Of a stretch of DNA of 64,000 bases, positions 26,270 through 35,664 are shown piece by piece (positions within the stretch are counted from its first letter, which is position 1; every line of letters starts with the position of its first letter). Source of the DNA: Bradyrhizobium sp. LHD-71. GTDB taxonomy: Bacteria; Pseudomonadota; Alphaproteobacteria; Rhizobiales; Xanthobacteraceae. Under the pieces are notes generated by a model, which saw nothing but the letters and a program-made list of their open reading frames with translations, did no database searches and had not been told where the DNA came from. A program made the translations under genes and the position numbers. The stretch covers positions 1 to 64,000 of the forward strand of contig NZ_JAVIFX010000034.1 in NCBI RefSeq assembly GCF_031157255.1, read 5' to 3'.

Positions 26270-26919
26270 GCGATGCGCCCACCCGTCAGATGCGTGCGCC
26301 GGTCGAGCAGGCTCGCAAGCCGCATCGAATGCGTCACCATCAGCAGGCTGCAACCGCTGGCCTTTACGAGATCGGTCATCAGCTGCACGACCTCGTCCGC
26401 CGTCGCCTCGTCGAGATTGCCGGTGGGTTCGTCCGCCAGCACCAGCTGCGGCCGATTTGCGAGCGCGCGGCCGATCGCCACGCGCTGCTGCTGTCCGCCC
26501 GACAGTTGCTCGGGATAGCGATCAAGCAGGTCGCTGAGACCCAACCGATCGGCGAGCTCGCGCTGCCATGCCGCGTCGAAGCGATCGGCAATGCGCGCCT
26601 GAAACGCCAGGTTGTCGGCGACCTTCAAGCTGGGGATCAGGTTGAATTGCTGGAATACGAGGCCGAGGCGGTCGCGCCGCACGCGCGCCCGCTCGTTCTC
26701 CGACAAGCTCGAGATCTGCGCGTCGTCCAGCAGGATGGTTCCGGCGTCAGGATCGTCGAGACCGGCAATCAGGTGCAGCAGCGTGCTCTTTCCTGAGCCG
26801 GATTCGCCGGTCAGCGCCAGGCTCTCACCGCGCGCCACCTGCAAATTGACATCGCGCAAGACGGACAGCGCTCCGGATGGAATCCTGTAGCTCTTGTTCA
26901 GGCGGGAAACGGTCAACAT
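26266..26919 (-). CDS. ABC transporter ATP-binding protein, LolD/MacB type
   Basis: A 217-residue nucleotide-binding subunit with Walker A 'GESGSGKST' (about residues 38-46), Q-loop 'VFQQFNLIPSL', signature '[15 protein letters not shown]', Walker B 'LVLADEPTGNLD' and switch His in 'VTHSMRLA'. The 'QFNLIPSLKVADN' and 'EPTGNLD' wording is that of the LolD/FtsE/MacB group, consistent with the FtsX-type permease coupled to it. It is the first gene of a three-gene operon (ATPase, permease, AttH-like protein) and is divergent from the Bug gene at 27041. Confidence 0.92.
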   Translation of the reverse strand: MLTVSRLNKSYRIPSGALSVLRDVNLQVARGESLALTGESGSGKSTLLHLIAGLDDPDAGTILLDDAQISSLSENERARVRRDRLGLVFQQFNLIPSLKVADNLAFQARIADRFDAAWQRELADRLGLSDLLDRYPEQLSGGQQQRVAIGRALANRPQLVLADEPTGNLDEATADEVVQLMTDLVKASGCSLLMVTHSMRLASLLDRRTHLTGGRIA

Positions 26920-27040
26920 TCGCGCGAATCTGAAGCAACTTGACGGCCTTGGCCAGAGATATCGGGGCCAATCATCCGTTTGAATGACGTCAATACGACC
27001 GGCTTCCCTCTAAACCCGAGTGAATGCAAGGGAGCCTGAA

Positions 27041-28033
27041 ATGACGCGCACCGTGCAAGCATCTGTCGCAATGATCCTCCTGGCGCTGACGGCCATCGTC
27101 GGCCTGGCGCCAGGATCAGCCTTCGCGTTTCCTGCGTTCAGCGATTGGCCGTCGCGCACGGTCAAGATCATCGTGCCGTTTCCCGGCGGCTCGCCAAATG
27201 ACATCGCCGGCCGCACCTATGCCGCCGGCCTCGCAAAACGCTGGCGCCGGCCGGTGACCGTCGAAGGCCGGCTCGACGCCGAGATGATTGCAGCCGGTGG
27301 GCCCCTCGCCGACGTTTGGGACGACCACACATTACTCTACGGCACCGCCGGCATGATCGCCACCAAGCCGCTGGTGCGACGAGCGCCTGCCGAAGATCAC
27401 GTACTGGACATGGCGCCCATCTGCTCCGGCGCCCGCACCATTCTGGTCATCGCGGTGTCGAGCAGCCTACCGGCGCGATCATTGAGGGATCTGGTCGAGC
27501 TCGCCCGATCAAGGCCGGGCGAGCTGACCTGGAGCGCAGGGCCGAGCGTGCCCCATCTGGCTTTTGCCACGTCGATCAGACGTCACGGGCTGCATCTTCT
27601 GCAAGTCCCCTATCGCGACGCTGCGACCGCGCGAGCCGATCTCCGCGACGGGCGCGTGCACGTGCTGTCGCACTCGTTGCCGGCAGTGGCCGATCTCGTC
27701 GCGCAAGGTCAGGCCCGTATCCTCGCGGTCACCAGCCCGCAACGCGAACCGGCGTTGGCAGATATCCCGACGGTGACCGAGGCCGGCTTCCCCGAGATGT
27801 CGATCGAAAATCTGTCGGGATTGTTCGGCTCCCGCGCCATGCCGCCCGAAGTGCGGGACCGGATCGCCGCTGACATGCGCGCGGTAGCCCGCGATGGGGC
27901 CCTCGTGGCACGTCTCGAGGCGAACGGTCAGCGTGCGCTTGGCAGCACGCCGGCGGATTTTGCCGCTGCGATCGGGCGATATCGCATCCGCGTTCAGCAG
28001 ATTCTGCACATCGTCGATCCGAAAGCGTATTGA
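27041..28033 (+). CDS. Bug-family substrate-binding receptor (divergent member)
   Basis: A 330-residue periplasmic receptor with a Sec signal peptide (to about residue 27, ending near SAFAFP). The Bug marks are present but weaker than in the other three copies: 'WPSRTVKIIVPFPGGSPND', 'LQVPYRDAATARADL' and 'ALADIPTVTEAGFPEM'. The usual 'ENRPGA..' loop is replaced by 'VEGRLDAEMIAAGG', so ligand contacts differ. AAGGGAG lies just before the ATG at 27041; an upstream GTG at 27020 is rejected. No transporter genes adjoin. The stop is followed after 17 bp by a PQ-loop gene that may be cotranscribed. Confidence 0.86.
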   Translation: MTRTVQASVAMILLALTAIVGLAPGSAFAFPAFSDWPSRTVKIIVPFPGGSPNDIAGRTYAAGLAKRWRRPVTVEGRLDAEMIAAGGPLADVWDDHTLLYGTAGMIATKPLVRRAPAEDHVLDMAPICSGARTILVIAVSSSLPARSLRDLVELARSRPGELTWSAGPSVPHLAFATSIRRHGLHLLQVPYRDAATARADLRDGRVHVLSHSLPAVADLVAQGQARILAVTSPQREPALADIPTVTEAGFPEMSIENLSGLFGSRAMPPEVRDRIAADMRAVARDGALVARLEANGQRALGSTPADFAAAIGRYRIRVQQILHIVDPKAY

Positions 28034-28050
28034 GAATCAGGGTCACGCCA

Positions 28051-28365
28051 ATGCAATCCGCTGACGTGATCGCGCTTGCGTTCGGTGTATTCAACGCGCT
28101 GCGGCTCGTCTCATACCTGCCGCAGATCATCGCAGTTGCGAGGGATGCGAACGGAGCGACAGCGATCTCATTGTCGTGCTGGTCGATCTGGATCGGCGCG
28201 AATGCGACGGCGGCACTCTATGCGTGGGTCAATGTCGGCGACGCGACGCTCGCGCTCGTCAGTGGCTTCAACGCCCTGAGCTGTCTCGCCGTCTTTCTGC
28301 TCGCCGCCCACAAGCGCCTGCGCAGGCACCTTGGCCTCGCGGCGCATGGTGCACAGCAGCACTAA
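28051..28365 (+). CDS. small PQ-loop (SemiSWEET-like) membrane protein
   Basis: A 104-residue protein with three hydrophobic segments (about residues 4-24, 37-58 and 63-85) and the sequence 'LRLVSYLPQIIAVARD', which carries the Pro-Gln of the PQ-loop family near the end of the first helix. This size and layout fit SemiSWEETs and similar half-transporters, which dimerise to move sugars or other small solutes. The substrate is unknown. I chose the ATG at 28051; a TTG at 28030 overlaps the previous stop. Confidence 0.72.
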   Translation: MQSADVIALAFGVFNALRLVSYLPQIIAVARDANGATAISLSCWSIWIGANATAALYAWVNVGDATLALVSGFNALSCLAVFLLAAHKRLRRHLGLAAHGAQQH

Positions 28366-28558
28366 ATCACGCCCGTCTCCGATCCCTCGCTATGGGAAGG
28401 GCAGCTCCGCAAAAACCGCTGCGACCCGACCCTTCAATGCGCTGCGGAATGAGTTACTCTTTTGATGCCTGGGAGGCAAAAATCAGTCATTGTCGGGTGG
28501 CAAACGGCCAGACGCGGCCCGAAATGTCGAATAATCGATTGTGAGAGCCAAATTAAAA
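28366..28558. other. short gene-free region before the monooxygenase
   Basis: I see no open frame with a plausible ribosome binding site, no clear hairpin terminator and no recognisable operator. The promoter of the monooxygenase gene should lie here. The last 60 bases are somewhat richer in A and T (aatgtcgaataatcgattg). Confidence 0.4.
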
Positions 28559-30427
28559 ATGAACGCACCAATCCGGATCGACGAAATCACAGGGCTGAAA
28601 GTCTTCAATACCCGCGCCGCCAAGGCCACAGAGAAGATCACCGGCAAAGGGTATTCAGCCATCGATGATCGGGCGCTGAAGGAACTCCCCCCACCCCCGC
28701 CGGGCGCAGTCTTCAATGCCGAGGAGCAGGCCAAGTACCGCGCATACAAGGAGGCGCGACGGGGTGCGGCCGACTACATGGCCATGGAAGGCGAATTCGC
28801 GCGGTATCTCGACGACGTCTATTCGGCGCCGCCGGTTCCGCGCGAGCCTTTGACTGACAACTGCGAGATCCTGGTCATCGGCGCGGGCTTCGCAGGCCTG
28901 CTGCTCTGGTGGAAGCTGAGAGATGCGGGCTTCAAGGATGTCCGCTTCTGCGAGAAAGGCGGCGACGTCGGCGGCACGTGGTACTGGAATCGCTATCCCG
29001 GCATCGCCTGCGACGTGGAAGCGTACAGCTACCTGCCGCTGCTCGAGGAGATGGGCTACTTCCCATCCATGAAGTTCGCTTCGGGCTTCGAGATCCTCGA
29101 ATACTGCCAGGCGATGGCGAAGAAGAGCGGCTTCTATGACCGCTGCCTGTTTCACACGACGGTGGAACGAACCGACTGGGACGAGAAGACCAGCCACTGG
29201 ACGGTGTTCACCGATCGCGGCGACAAGATGCGCGCACGTTACGTGGTGCTGGCGAACGGCATCCTGACAACACCGAAGCTCGCACGCATCGAAGGCATGG
29301 AGACCTTCAAGGGGCAATCGTTCCACACTTCGCGATGGGACTACACCATCGATCTCACCGGCAAACGCGTCGGAATCATCGGTACCGGCGCCACCGCCGT
29401 CCAGGTGATCCCGGAAATCGCCAAGGTAGCCAAAGAGCTCTACGTCTTTCAGCGCACGCCTTCGACGATCGACGTGCGCGACCAGCGCGCGACGACACCT
29501 CAAGAAATCGAGGAATGGTCAAAGCAGCCTGGTTGGGCAAAGGCCCGACGCGAACGGCTCGCGACGATCTCGGCGGGACGAACGGCATTGCAGGCCAACG
29601 ATGATTTCCTCTCGGGCAAAATCGCCGATTTCAAACCACGCAAGCAGCATGAGCGCGAGCTTACGCCTGACGAACTGCTGAAAAAGCAGCTCGACACCAA
29701 CTTCCGCATCATGGAGCAGATTCGCGCGCGCGTGGACGCTATCGTCAAGGATCCGAAGACCGCTGCGGCGCTGAAGCCCTATTACCCTTACGGCTGCAAG
29801 CGGCCGACGTTCCATGACGAGTTTCTGCCGACATTCAACCTGCCGCACGTGACGCTGGTCGACACCGCGCCGAACGGAGTCGGCAAGATCAACACAAAAG
29901 GCGTCGTGCATGACGGCAAGGAGTATCCGCTCGACGTGCTGATCTACGCCACCGGTTTCCAATGGATGGCGACGTCCACGTTCAACATGATCAGCGGCCG
30001 CGGCGGGCGGACGCTGCGCGACAAGTGGACGACGGAGGGCACCAAGACCTTCCTCGGCCTGCACAACCACGGATTCCCCAACCTGTTCATCATGTCCGGG
30101 CCACAGGGCGGCGGCGGCCAGTTCAACTTCACCCGCGGCATCGAGGCGCACACGGATTATGTGGTGTGGATGCTCGACACGATGCGCGCCCGCGGCGCTG
30201 GCATCATCGACATCAAGAAGGAGCCGGAAATCGTCTACGCCGCACACTGCCGCGAGGCCGACATCCGCACGGCCGCGTTCCGCGACTGTCTCTCTTATTA
30301 TAATGGCGAGGGCAACGCGGAGCCGGGCAGCCTCGCCTATTACGGCGGTCCCGACAAATGGCACGCGCTGCGGAAAGCGGCGCAGGAATCGCTGGAGCCG
30401 TATGTGTTCGAGCCGGCGCGGGAGTAG
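28559..30427 (+). CDS. flavin-containing Baeyer-Villiger-type monooxygenase
   Basis: This 622-residue enzyme has two Rossmann folds: the FAD site 'VIGAGFAGLLLWWKLRDAG' from residue 106, and the NADPH site 'VGIIGTGATAVQVIPEIA' from about 271. Just before the second fold lies 'FKGQSFHTSRWDY' (250-262), matching the Baeyer-Villiger fingerprint FxGxxxHTxxW(P/D). The N-terminal 90 residues are an extra domain, as in the longer steroid or cycloalkanone BVMOs. It inserts oxygen next to a ketone, or oxidises N or S, using NADPH and O2. The ATG at 28559 is preferred over a GTG at 28541. The substrate is not predictable. Confidence 0.93.
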   Translation: MNAPIRIDEITGLKVFNTRAAKATEKITGKGYSAIDDRALKELPPPPPGAVFNAEEQAKYRAYKEARRGAADYMAMEGEFARYLDDVYSAPPVPREPLTDNCEILVIGAGFAGLLLWWKLRDAGFKDVRFCEKGGDVGGTWYWNRYPGIACDVEAYSYLPLLEEMGYFPSMKFASGFEILEYCQAMAKKSGFYDRCLFHTTVERTDWDEKTSHWTVFTDRGDKMRARYVVLANGILTTPKLARIEGMETFKGQSFHTSRWDYTIDLTGKRVGIIGTGATAVQVIPEIAKVAKELYVFQRTPSTIDVRDQRATTPQEIEEWSKQPGWAKARRERLATISAGRTALQANDDFLSGKIADFKPRKQHERELTPDELLKKQLDTNFRIMEQIRARVDAIVKDPKTAAALKPYYPYGCKRPTFHDEFLPTFNLPHVTLVDTAPNGVGKINTKGVVHDGKEYPLDVLIYATGFQWMATSTFNMISGRGGRTLRDKWTTEGTKTFLGLHNHGFPNLFIMSGPQGGGGQFNFTRGIEAHTDYVVWMLDTMRARGAGIIDIKKEPEIVYAAHCREADIRTAAFRDCLSYYNGEGNAEPGSLAYYGGPDKWHALRKAAQESLEPYVFEPARE

Positions 30428-30507
30428 AGCCCGGTTTTCCGCGGAAAATGCGAGCAAGTAACCCGATCTATGCGTCACTGCGTTTCGCGCAGCAACGACG
30501 CCAAGGC

Positions 30508-31383
30508 CTACTCCCGCTTGAAGCGATAGTCGAACCGGTCGCCATCCGCCTTGATCAAGCCGACGGTTGGCGTCGGAAAATGGATCGGCAGGATCAGCGT
30601 ATTGGTGTCCGCCACTTCGGCGAAGAACTTGCGGCGTGACACCGCCGATTGCTTTGCGTCCCAGTCAGGACGCGCAGACCACGCCGGTTCGCGGCATTGG
30701 ATCGCATGATGCATCAGGTCGCCGGCCACCACCGCGCGCTGGCCGCGCGAAGAGATGTTGATGCAGCAATGGCAGGGGGAATGCCCGGGCGTGGGCGTCA
30801 GCGTCACCGTGTCGTCCAGCGCATAGTCGTCATCGACGAGCAGCGCCTGCCCCGCCTCGACGACCGGCAGCACATTGTCGCGAAACACGGTGCCGGGCGG
30901 ATTCGCGCCCTTCTTGTTCTCGGCTTCCCACGCCGCGTATTCCTTTTTGTGAAAAATGTACTTCGCATTCGGGAAGGTCGGCACCCAGCGGCCGTCGCGC
31001 AGCGTCGTGTTCCAACCGGTGTGGTCGATGTGCAAGTGAGTGCAGAATACGTAGTCGACCTTGTCGTAGGAGACACCGAGCGCGAACAACTCATCGCGCC
31101 AGCGCTCCTTGCCCGGAAAATCGAACGGCGGCGGATGCCCTTTGTCCTCGCCAGTGCAGGTGTCGACCAGGATCGTATGGCGCGGCGTACGTACGAGGAA
31201 GGTCTGATAGGTGATGACCATCTTGCCCGATGCCGTATCGAACACCTCCGGCTCCATGGTTGCGAGGTGTCGCTTGAACACGCCCTCGTCATAGGCCGGG
31301 AAGAAATCTTGCGGCTTCCGCCACGGTCCCTCGCGTTCGATCACCGCATCGATCGTGATGTCGCCGATTGTGATTTGCTTCAT
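30508..31383 (-). CDS. metallo-beta-lactamase-fold hydrolase
   Basis: A 291-residue enzyme with the di-metal motif 'CTHLHIDHTGW' (His116, His118, Asp120, His121). A third His lies in 'PTPGHSPCHCC', the bridging Asp in 'VVAGDLMHH', and a late His in 'ILPIHFPTP'. No signal peptide is present. The arrangement resembles lactonases and other cytoplasmic hydrolases rather than beta-lactamases. It converges with the Baeyer-Villiger monooxygenase, whose products would be esters or lactones, so a role in opening them is a reasonable but unproven guess. Confidence 0.9.
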   Translation of the reverse strand: MKQITIGDITIDAVIEREGPWRKPQDFFPAYDEGVFKRHLATMEPEVFDTASGKMVITYQTFLVRTPRHTILVDTCTGEDKGHPPPFDFPGKERWRDELFALGVSYDKVDYVFCTHLHIDHTGWNTTLRDGRWVPTFPNAKYIFHKKEYAAWEAENKKGANPPGTVFRDNVLPVVEAGQALLVDDDYALDDTVTLTPTPGHSPCHCCINISSRGQRAVVAGDLMHHAIQCREPAWSARPDWDAKQSAVSRRKFFAEVADTNTLILPIHFPTPTVGLIKADGDRFDYRFKRE

Positions 31384-31476
31384 GCGCTTCCCCCGTCGTT
31401 ACGTGGCCAAGCGTAACGGCGGCGCGGCGGACCTTCAAGCTGCGAAGTCCGTTCCCCGTTCACGCGCGGCGGCAGC

Positions 31477-32337
31477 TCAGGAATTGAGCGCCGTGACGAT
31501 CCAGATCGAGCCGCCAAGCGACACTCTATTATCCTGCAGGAACGGCGCGAGTGCGACGCGGATCGTTTCGGTGGCGGCGGCGATCGCTTCCGCCGGCTGG
31601 CCATCGAGCGCCCGACTCGCCGGCCCCATTTGAACGGCGGTTTTCACCGCGGCGTCCAGACCACGTCCGGCCGCCACATCGAGCGAAAGGTCTTGCCGCT
31701 CCAAGGCAATTGCCGAGAAGCCAGCCTCACCGAGAATGCGACGAACGCGCTCCTCACTTGCGAACGCGAAGGGCCCCGGATCCTCAGGGCCAAGCTCGGG
31801 CAATTTCGGAACATGCTTGTAGGCGGCTTGAAGCGGCACCATCAGCCAGGGATTGTCGCGCGGGGTTCGCCAGCAGGCGAATGCCACCCGTCCACCGGGG
31901 CGCAGAGCCCGGCGCATATTAGCGAACGACAGTGCCGGCTCCGCGAAGAACATCACGCCGAACCGCGAGACCAGGAGATCAAAGCTCGCCGGCTCGAAGG
32001 CATGCACCGTGGCATCGGCAAGCGCAAACTCCAGCGGCGCATTCGCCGGCGCAAGCTCGCGAGCCCGTGTCAGCATCGGCGCGGAGATGTCGATGCCGAG
32101 AACATGCCCGGCTGTGCCGACCCTTTCGGCAAAAGCAACGGTCGTCGCCCCGCAACCGCAGCCGACATCGAGAACGCGATCTCCCGCCTTCGGTCTGGCG
32201 CGATCGAGCAGCATCCGGGAGATCGGTTCAAGGAGGATGTCCTGCATTTCTTGCCGATCGACCCAGTGCTGGCCGCCTGGACCATTCCAGTATTCGATCT
32301 GATCGGTGTTGCGCTGGTGTCCATGGGGAACAGTCAT
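31477..32337 (-). CDS. class I SAM-dependent methyltransferase
   Basis: The 286-residue protein has the motif I 'VLDVGCGCGATTVAFAERVG' near residue 55, motif II around 'GIDISAPMLTRARE', and the post-I acidic 'FALADATV'. It also has 'RALRPGGRVAFACW', typical of UbiE/Methyltransf_11 members. Target and product are unknown. The start at 32337 follows GACCGAGGATGCC. An upstream in-frame extension to 32442 overlaps the divergent promoter region and is rejected. It is divergent from the tricarboxylate receptor gene. Confidence 0.9.
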   Translation of the reverse strand: MTVPHGHQRNTDQIEYWNGPGGQHWVDRQEMQDILLEPISRMLLDRARPKAGDRVLDVGCGCGATTVAFAERVGTAGHVLGIDISAPMLTRARELAPANAPLEFALADATVHAFEPASFDLLVSRFGVMFFAEPALSFANMRRALRPGGRVAFACWRTPRDNPWLMVPLQAAYKHVPKLPELGPEDPGPFAFASEERVRRILGEAGFSAIALERQDLSLDVAAGRGLDAAVKTAVQMGPASRALDGQPAEAIAAATETIRVALAPFLQDNRVSLGGSIWIVTALNS

Positions 32338-32516
32338 GGCATCCTCGGTCGCTATTGCCCGCGCCCACTGTGCCGGAAAATCGCCCGGGCGCAAAGCCGC
32401 CGAGGATTTCATCTGGCGCATCCGCTTTCTTGTCATGGCCAAGCACTGTGGCTAGCTTGGTCCCTAAGAACACGAGCGGGCGAAGTTCCGTCAACACAAT
32501 ATCCAGGGAGGATTGG

Positions 32517-33515
32517 ATGACCAGACTGACCCGCCGTCAGTTGTTGTCGGCAAGCGCCGCGGCGGGTGCCGCGTCGATCGTTGGCCTCGATGTTGCCAGC
32601 GCGCAAGCTGCCTGGCCTGCCCGTCCGGTGACGGTGATCTGCCCTTGGGGCGCCGGCGGCGGCACGGACGCAACGGCGCGCATCGTCGCCGCCATTCTGG
32701 AGAAAAACCTCGGACAGCCGTTCAATGTCGTCAACCGCACCGGCGGCTCGGGTGTGGTCGGCCATGCGGCCATCGCCTCTGCGCCGGCCGACGGCTACAC
32801 CATCGGCATGATCACGGTCGAGATCACGATGATGCATCATCAAGGTCTCACCGAACTCAATCCGACCAGCTACGCGCCGCTCGCGCTGATGAACGAGGAT
32901 CCGCCGGGCGTCCAGGTCAATTCCGCAAGTCCATACAAGAGCGTCAAGGAGCTGGCCGACGCGATCAAGGCCGCACCGCACGGCAAACTGAAAGCGTCCG
33001 GCACCGGCCAGGGCGGTATCTGGCATCTCGCTCTCGTCGGCTGGCTGACAGCAATGGGCCTGAAACCCGATCATGTGGCCTGGGTGCCGTCGAACGGCGC
33101 GGCGCCTGCCGTGCAGGATCTGGCGGCCGGTGGCCTCGATATCGTCACCTGCTCGGTGCCGGAGGCGAAAGCGATGATCGATGCCGGCAAGGTGAAAAGC
33201 CTTGCGGTCATGGCCAGTGAACGCAATCCAGCGTTCAAGGACGTTCCGACGCTCAAGGAGGCGGCCAGCATCGACTACACGGTCGGCGCCTGGCGTGGCA
33301 TCGCCGGACCCAAGGGGCTTCCCAAGGAGATCGCCGACAAGCTGACCGCAGAATTAAAGAAGGCCAACGAGTCGAAGGAGTTTCACGAATTCATGTCCAA
33401 CCGCGGCTTTGGCGTGAAGTGGGCCGATGCCGCGGGCTTTGCGAGCTTCATGGCCGAAGGCGACGCCAAGATGAAGACGGCGATGACCGCGGCGGGCCTC
33501 GCGAAGAAGGCCTGA
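32517..33515 (+). CDS. tripartite tricarboxylate transporter receptor (TctC/Bug)
   Basis: A 332-residue Tat-type exported receptor ('TRRQLLSASAAAGAA' at the N terminus). It has the family marks 'WPARPVTVICPWGAGGGTD', 'NRTGGSGVVGHAAIASAPADGYT' in outline, and 'AFKDVPTLKEAASIDY'. CAGGGAGGATTGG sits before the ATG at 32517. It is followed by TctB and TctA genes on the same strand, so this is the one Bug protein in the window with its membrane components. The carboxylate it binds is not known; the neighbouring acyl-CoA genes suggest a substrate that enters CoA metabolism. Confidence 0.94.
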   Translation: MTRLTRRQLLSASAAAGAASIVGLDVASAQAAWPARPVTVICPWGAGGGTDATARIVAAILEKNLGQPFNVVNRTGGSGVVGHAAIASAPADGYTIGMITVEITMMHHQGLTELNPTSYAPLALMNEDPPGVQVNSASPYKSVKELADAIKAAPHGKLKASGTGQGGIWHLALVGWLTAMGLKPDHVAWVPSNGAAPAVQDLAAGGLDIVTCSVPEAKAMIDAGKVKSLAVMASERNPAFKDVPTLKEAASIDYTVGAWRGIAGPKGLPKEIADKLTAELKKANESKEFHEFMSNRGFGVKWADAAGFASFMAEGDAKMKTAMTAAGLAKKA

Positions 33516-33626
33516 TGGGGCTGCGAGTGGCGAGGCCGTCTCGTGCCCATTCGTGCTGGCGACGACCGCACGATGCTTCGCCCCTGCATCTCGACGTAAA
33601 TCTTGTGCCGCGATATCCGCAACGCA

Positions 33627-34124
33627 ATGCTCATCCCCGATAGAGTCTCGGGCATTATGCTCGTCGGTCTCGGCGCCGCGGCCGCCTATGGCGGCTCGTT
33701 ACTGCCGCCGGTGCCGGGCCAGCAGATAGGACCCAATGTCTTCCCGATGGTGGTTGGCATTGGACTCTTGCTCTGCGGCGGCCTGATCGCGTTTGGCGTC
33801 GGCTCGACGCTGGAGCGCGAAGCCGAAGCAGAGCTTGCGGCACATTCCGACCAGCCGGCGCCGGAAACGGCGCACTCACCGCTGATGAACGGCGCGAAGA
33901 CGCTGCTGCCGCCTGCCCTGCTCCTGGCTTACGTCTTTGTCGGCGATGCGCTCGGCTTCATCCCGACCGCCTTCGCCATCGTGCTGACCGTCGCGCTCGC
34001 CATGGGCGCGCGTCTGCGGCTGGCACTGCCGCTCGCATTGATCGCGCCCGTGTTCGTGCACCTGGTGTTCGTCAAGCTGCTCCGCGTGCCGTTGCCGCCG
34101 GGCATTCTGCCAATGCCATGGTGA
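33627..34124 (+). CDS. tctB: tripartite tricarboxylate transporter small membrane subunit TctB
   Basis: A 165-residue protein with four hydrophobic segments. It includes 'ISGIMLVGLGAAAAYGGSLLPP'-type opening wording (in outline), the family 'GPNVFPMVVGIGLL' and a C-terminal 'FVKLLRVPLPPG'. It is the small subunit that pairs with TctA in secondary, ion-driven uptake. The ATG at 33627 lacks a strong ribosome binding site, and GTG at 33603 is the alternative. It lies 111 bp after the receptor gene and 10 bp before tctA. Confidence 0.88.
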   Translation: MLIPDRVSGIMLVGLGAAAAYGGSLLPPVPGQQIGPNVFPMVVGIGLLLCGGLIAFGVGSTLEREAEAELAAHSDQPAPETAHSPLMNGAKTLLPPALLLAYVFVGDALGFIPTAFAIVLTVALAMGARLRLALPLALIAPVFVHLVFVKLLRVPLPPGILPMPW

Positions 34125-34134
34125 GGAGACGCGA

Positions 34135-35643
34135 ATGCTGAGCACACTGGCTGAAGCGTTCCGCCTGGTCGCAGCGCCCGACGTGCTCCTCGCGATCCTG
34201 CTGTCCTCGATCTATGGTCTCGTGGTCGGATCCCTGCCGGGCCTCTCCGCCACCATGGCAACAGCGCTGTTGGTGCCTGTCACCTTCTATCTGTCGCCGA
34301 TCGCGGCTGTCGCCACCATCATCGCGGCTTCGGCAATGGCGATCTTCTCCGGCGATATTCCAGGCTGTCTCTTACGCATTCCGGGTACGCCCGCCTCGGC
34401 CGCCTACACCGACGAAGCCTATGCAATGACGCGCAAAGGAGAGCCCGAGCTGGCGCTGGGGATCTGCCTGTGGTTCTCGGCCATCGGCGGCATCATCGGC
34501 ACACTCTCACTGATCCTCCTGGCGCCGCCGCTGGCCGAAATGGCGCTGAACTTCTCGACCTTCGAATACTTCTGGCTGGCGCTGCTCGGATTGATGTGCG
34601 CGACCATGGTGGCGCGCTCCAATCCGGTGAAGGCGATCGCCAGCATGCTGCTCGGCCTGCTCGTATCCTGCGTCGGCATCGACAACCCGGCGGGCACGCC
34701 GCGATTCACCTTCGGCTCGACTGACCTGCTCGGCGGCATCGAGGTGATCCCCGCGCTGGTCGGCGTGTTCGCGCTCGCTGAAGTGATGCGCAGCATGACC
34801 GAGCCCGAACCGCCAAAGATGCCGCGCCGAAAGTTCGGATCACTCCTGAAGGGCATGTGGAAGCTGACGCGCGAATATCCCTGGCCGCAACTCCGCGGCA
34901 ACGTCGTCGGCATCATCATCGGCGTTCTACCCGGCGCGGGTGCCGACATGGCCGCGTGGGTCAGCTACTCGATGTCGAAGCGCTTCTCAAAAACGCCGTC
35001 GAAGTTTGGCACGGGGCATCCCGAAGGGCTGATCGAGGCCGGCGCGTCAAACAATGCCAGTCTCGCGTCCGGCTGGGTGCCGTCGCTGCTGTTCGGCATT
35101 CCCGGCGATACCATCACGGCGATTGCGATCGGTGTCTTGTACATGAAGGGATTGAACCCCGGGCCGTCGCTGTTCACGGAAAAGGCGTCGAGCATGTACG
35201 CGCTGTACATCATCTTCATCATCGCCAATATCATCATGATCCCTCTCGGCATCGTCATGATCCGGCTGGCATCGAAGCTGCTGTCGGCGCCGCGCTCCGC
35301 CATCATGCCGGTGATCGTGCTGCTGTGCGGGGTCGGATCGTTCGCCACCGGCAACAACCTGTTCCTGGTGGTCACGGTCGCAACCTTCGGCGTCATCGGC
35401 TATGTGATGGAACGCAACGGCTATCCGGTGGCGGCGATGGTGCTGGGCATCGTCATGGGCACCATGGTCGAGCAAAGCTTCGTCACCTCCCTCATCAAGT
35501 CGGACGGCAGCATCTGGCCGTTCTTCAGCCGCCCGGTCGCCGCCATCCTTGCCTTCCTCACCATAGCTGCGGTGCTGTGGCCGGTCGCGTACTGGGCCTG
35601 GGGCATGGCACGGCAAGCGAAGATGGCCACGCAGCGCGGGTGA
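34135..35643 (+). CDS. tctA: tripartite tricarboxylate transporter large permease TctA
   Basis: A 502-residue polytopic membrane protein, the normal TctA length. Characteristic stretches are 'VVGSLPGLSATMATALLVPVT' (in outline) near residue 31, 'GDIPGCLLRIPGTPASAAYTDEAY', 'GIIIGVLPGAGADMAAWVSY' and 'EGLIEAGASNNASLASGWVPSLLFGIPGD'. The two glycine-rich repeats are the family's inverted-topology substrate loops. GAGGAGACGCGA precedes the ATG. With the receptor and TctB it forms a complete TTT system. Confidence 0.96.
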   Translation: MLSTLAEAFRLVAAPDVLLAILLSSIYGLVVGSLPGLSATMATALLVPVTFYLSPIAAVATIIAASAMAIFSGDIPGCLLRIPGTPASAAYTDEAYAMTRKGEPELALGICLWFSAIGGIIGTLSLILLAPPLAEMALNFSTFEYFWLALLGLMCATMVARSNPVKAIASMLLGLLVSCVGIDNPAGTPRFTFGSTDLLGGIEVIPALVGVFALAEVMRSMTEPEPPKMPRRKFGSLLKGMWKLTREYPWPQLRGNVVGIIIGVLPGAGADMAAWVSYSMSKRFSKTPSKFGTGHPEGLIEAGASNNASLASGWVPSLLFGIPGDTITAIAIGVLYMKGLNPGPSLFTEKASSMYALYIIFIIANIIMIPLGIVMIRLASKLLSAPRSAIMPVIVLLCGVGSFATGNNLFLVVTVATFGVIGYVMERNGYPVAAMVLGIVMGTMVEQSFVTSLIKSDGSIWPFFSRPVAAILAFLTIAAVLWPVAYWAWGMARQAKMATQRG

Positions 35644-35664
35644 GCCGGGGCGAAACTGAAAGAT

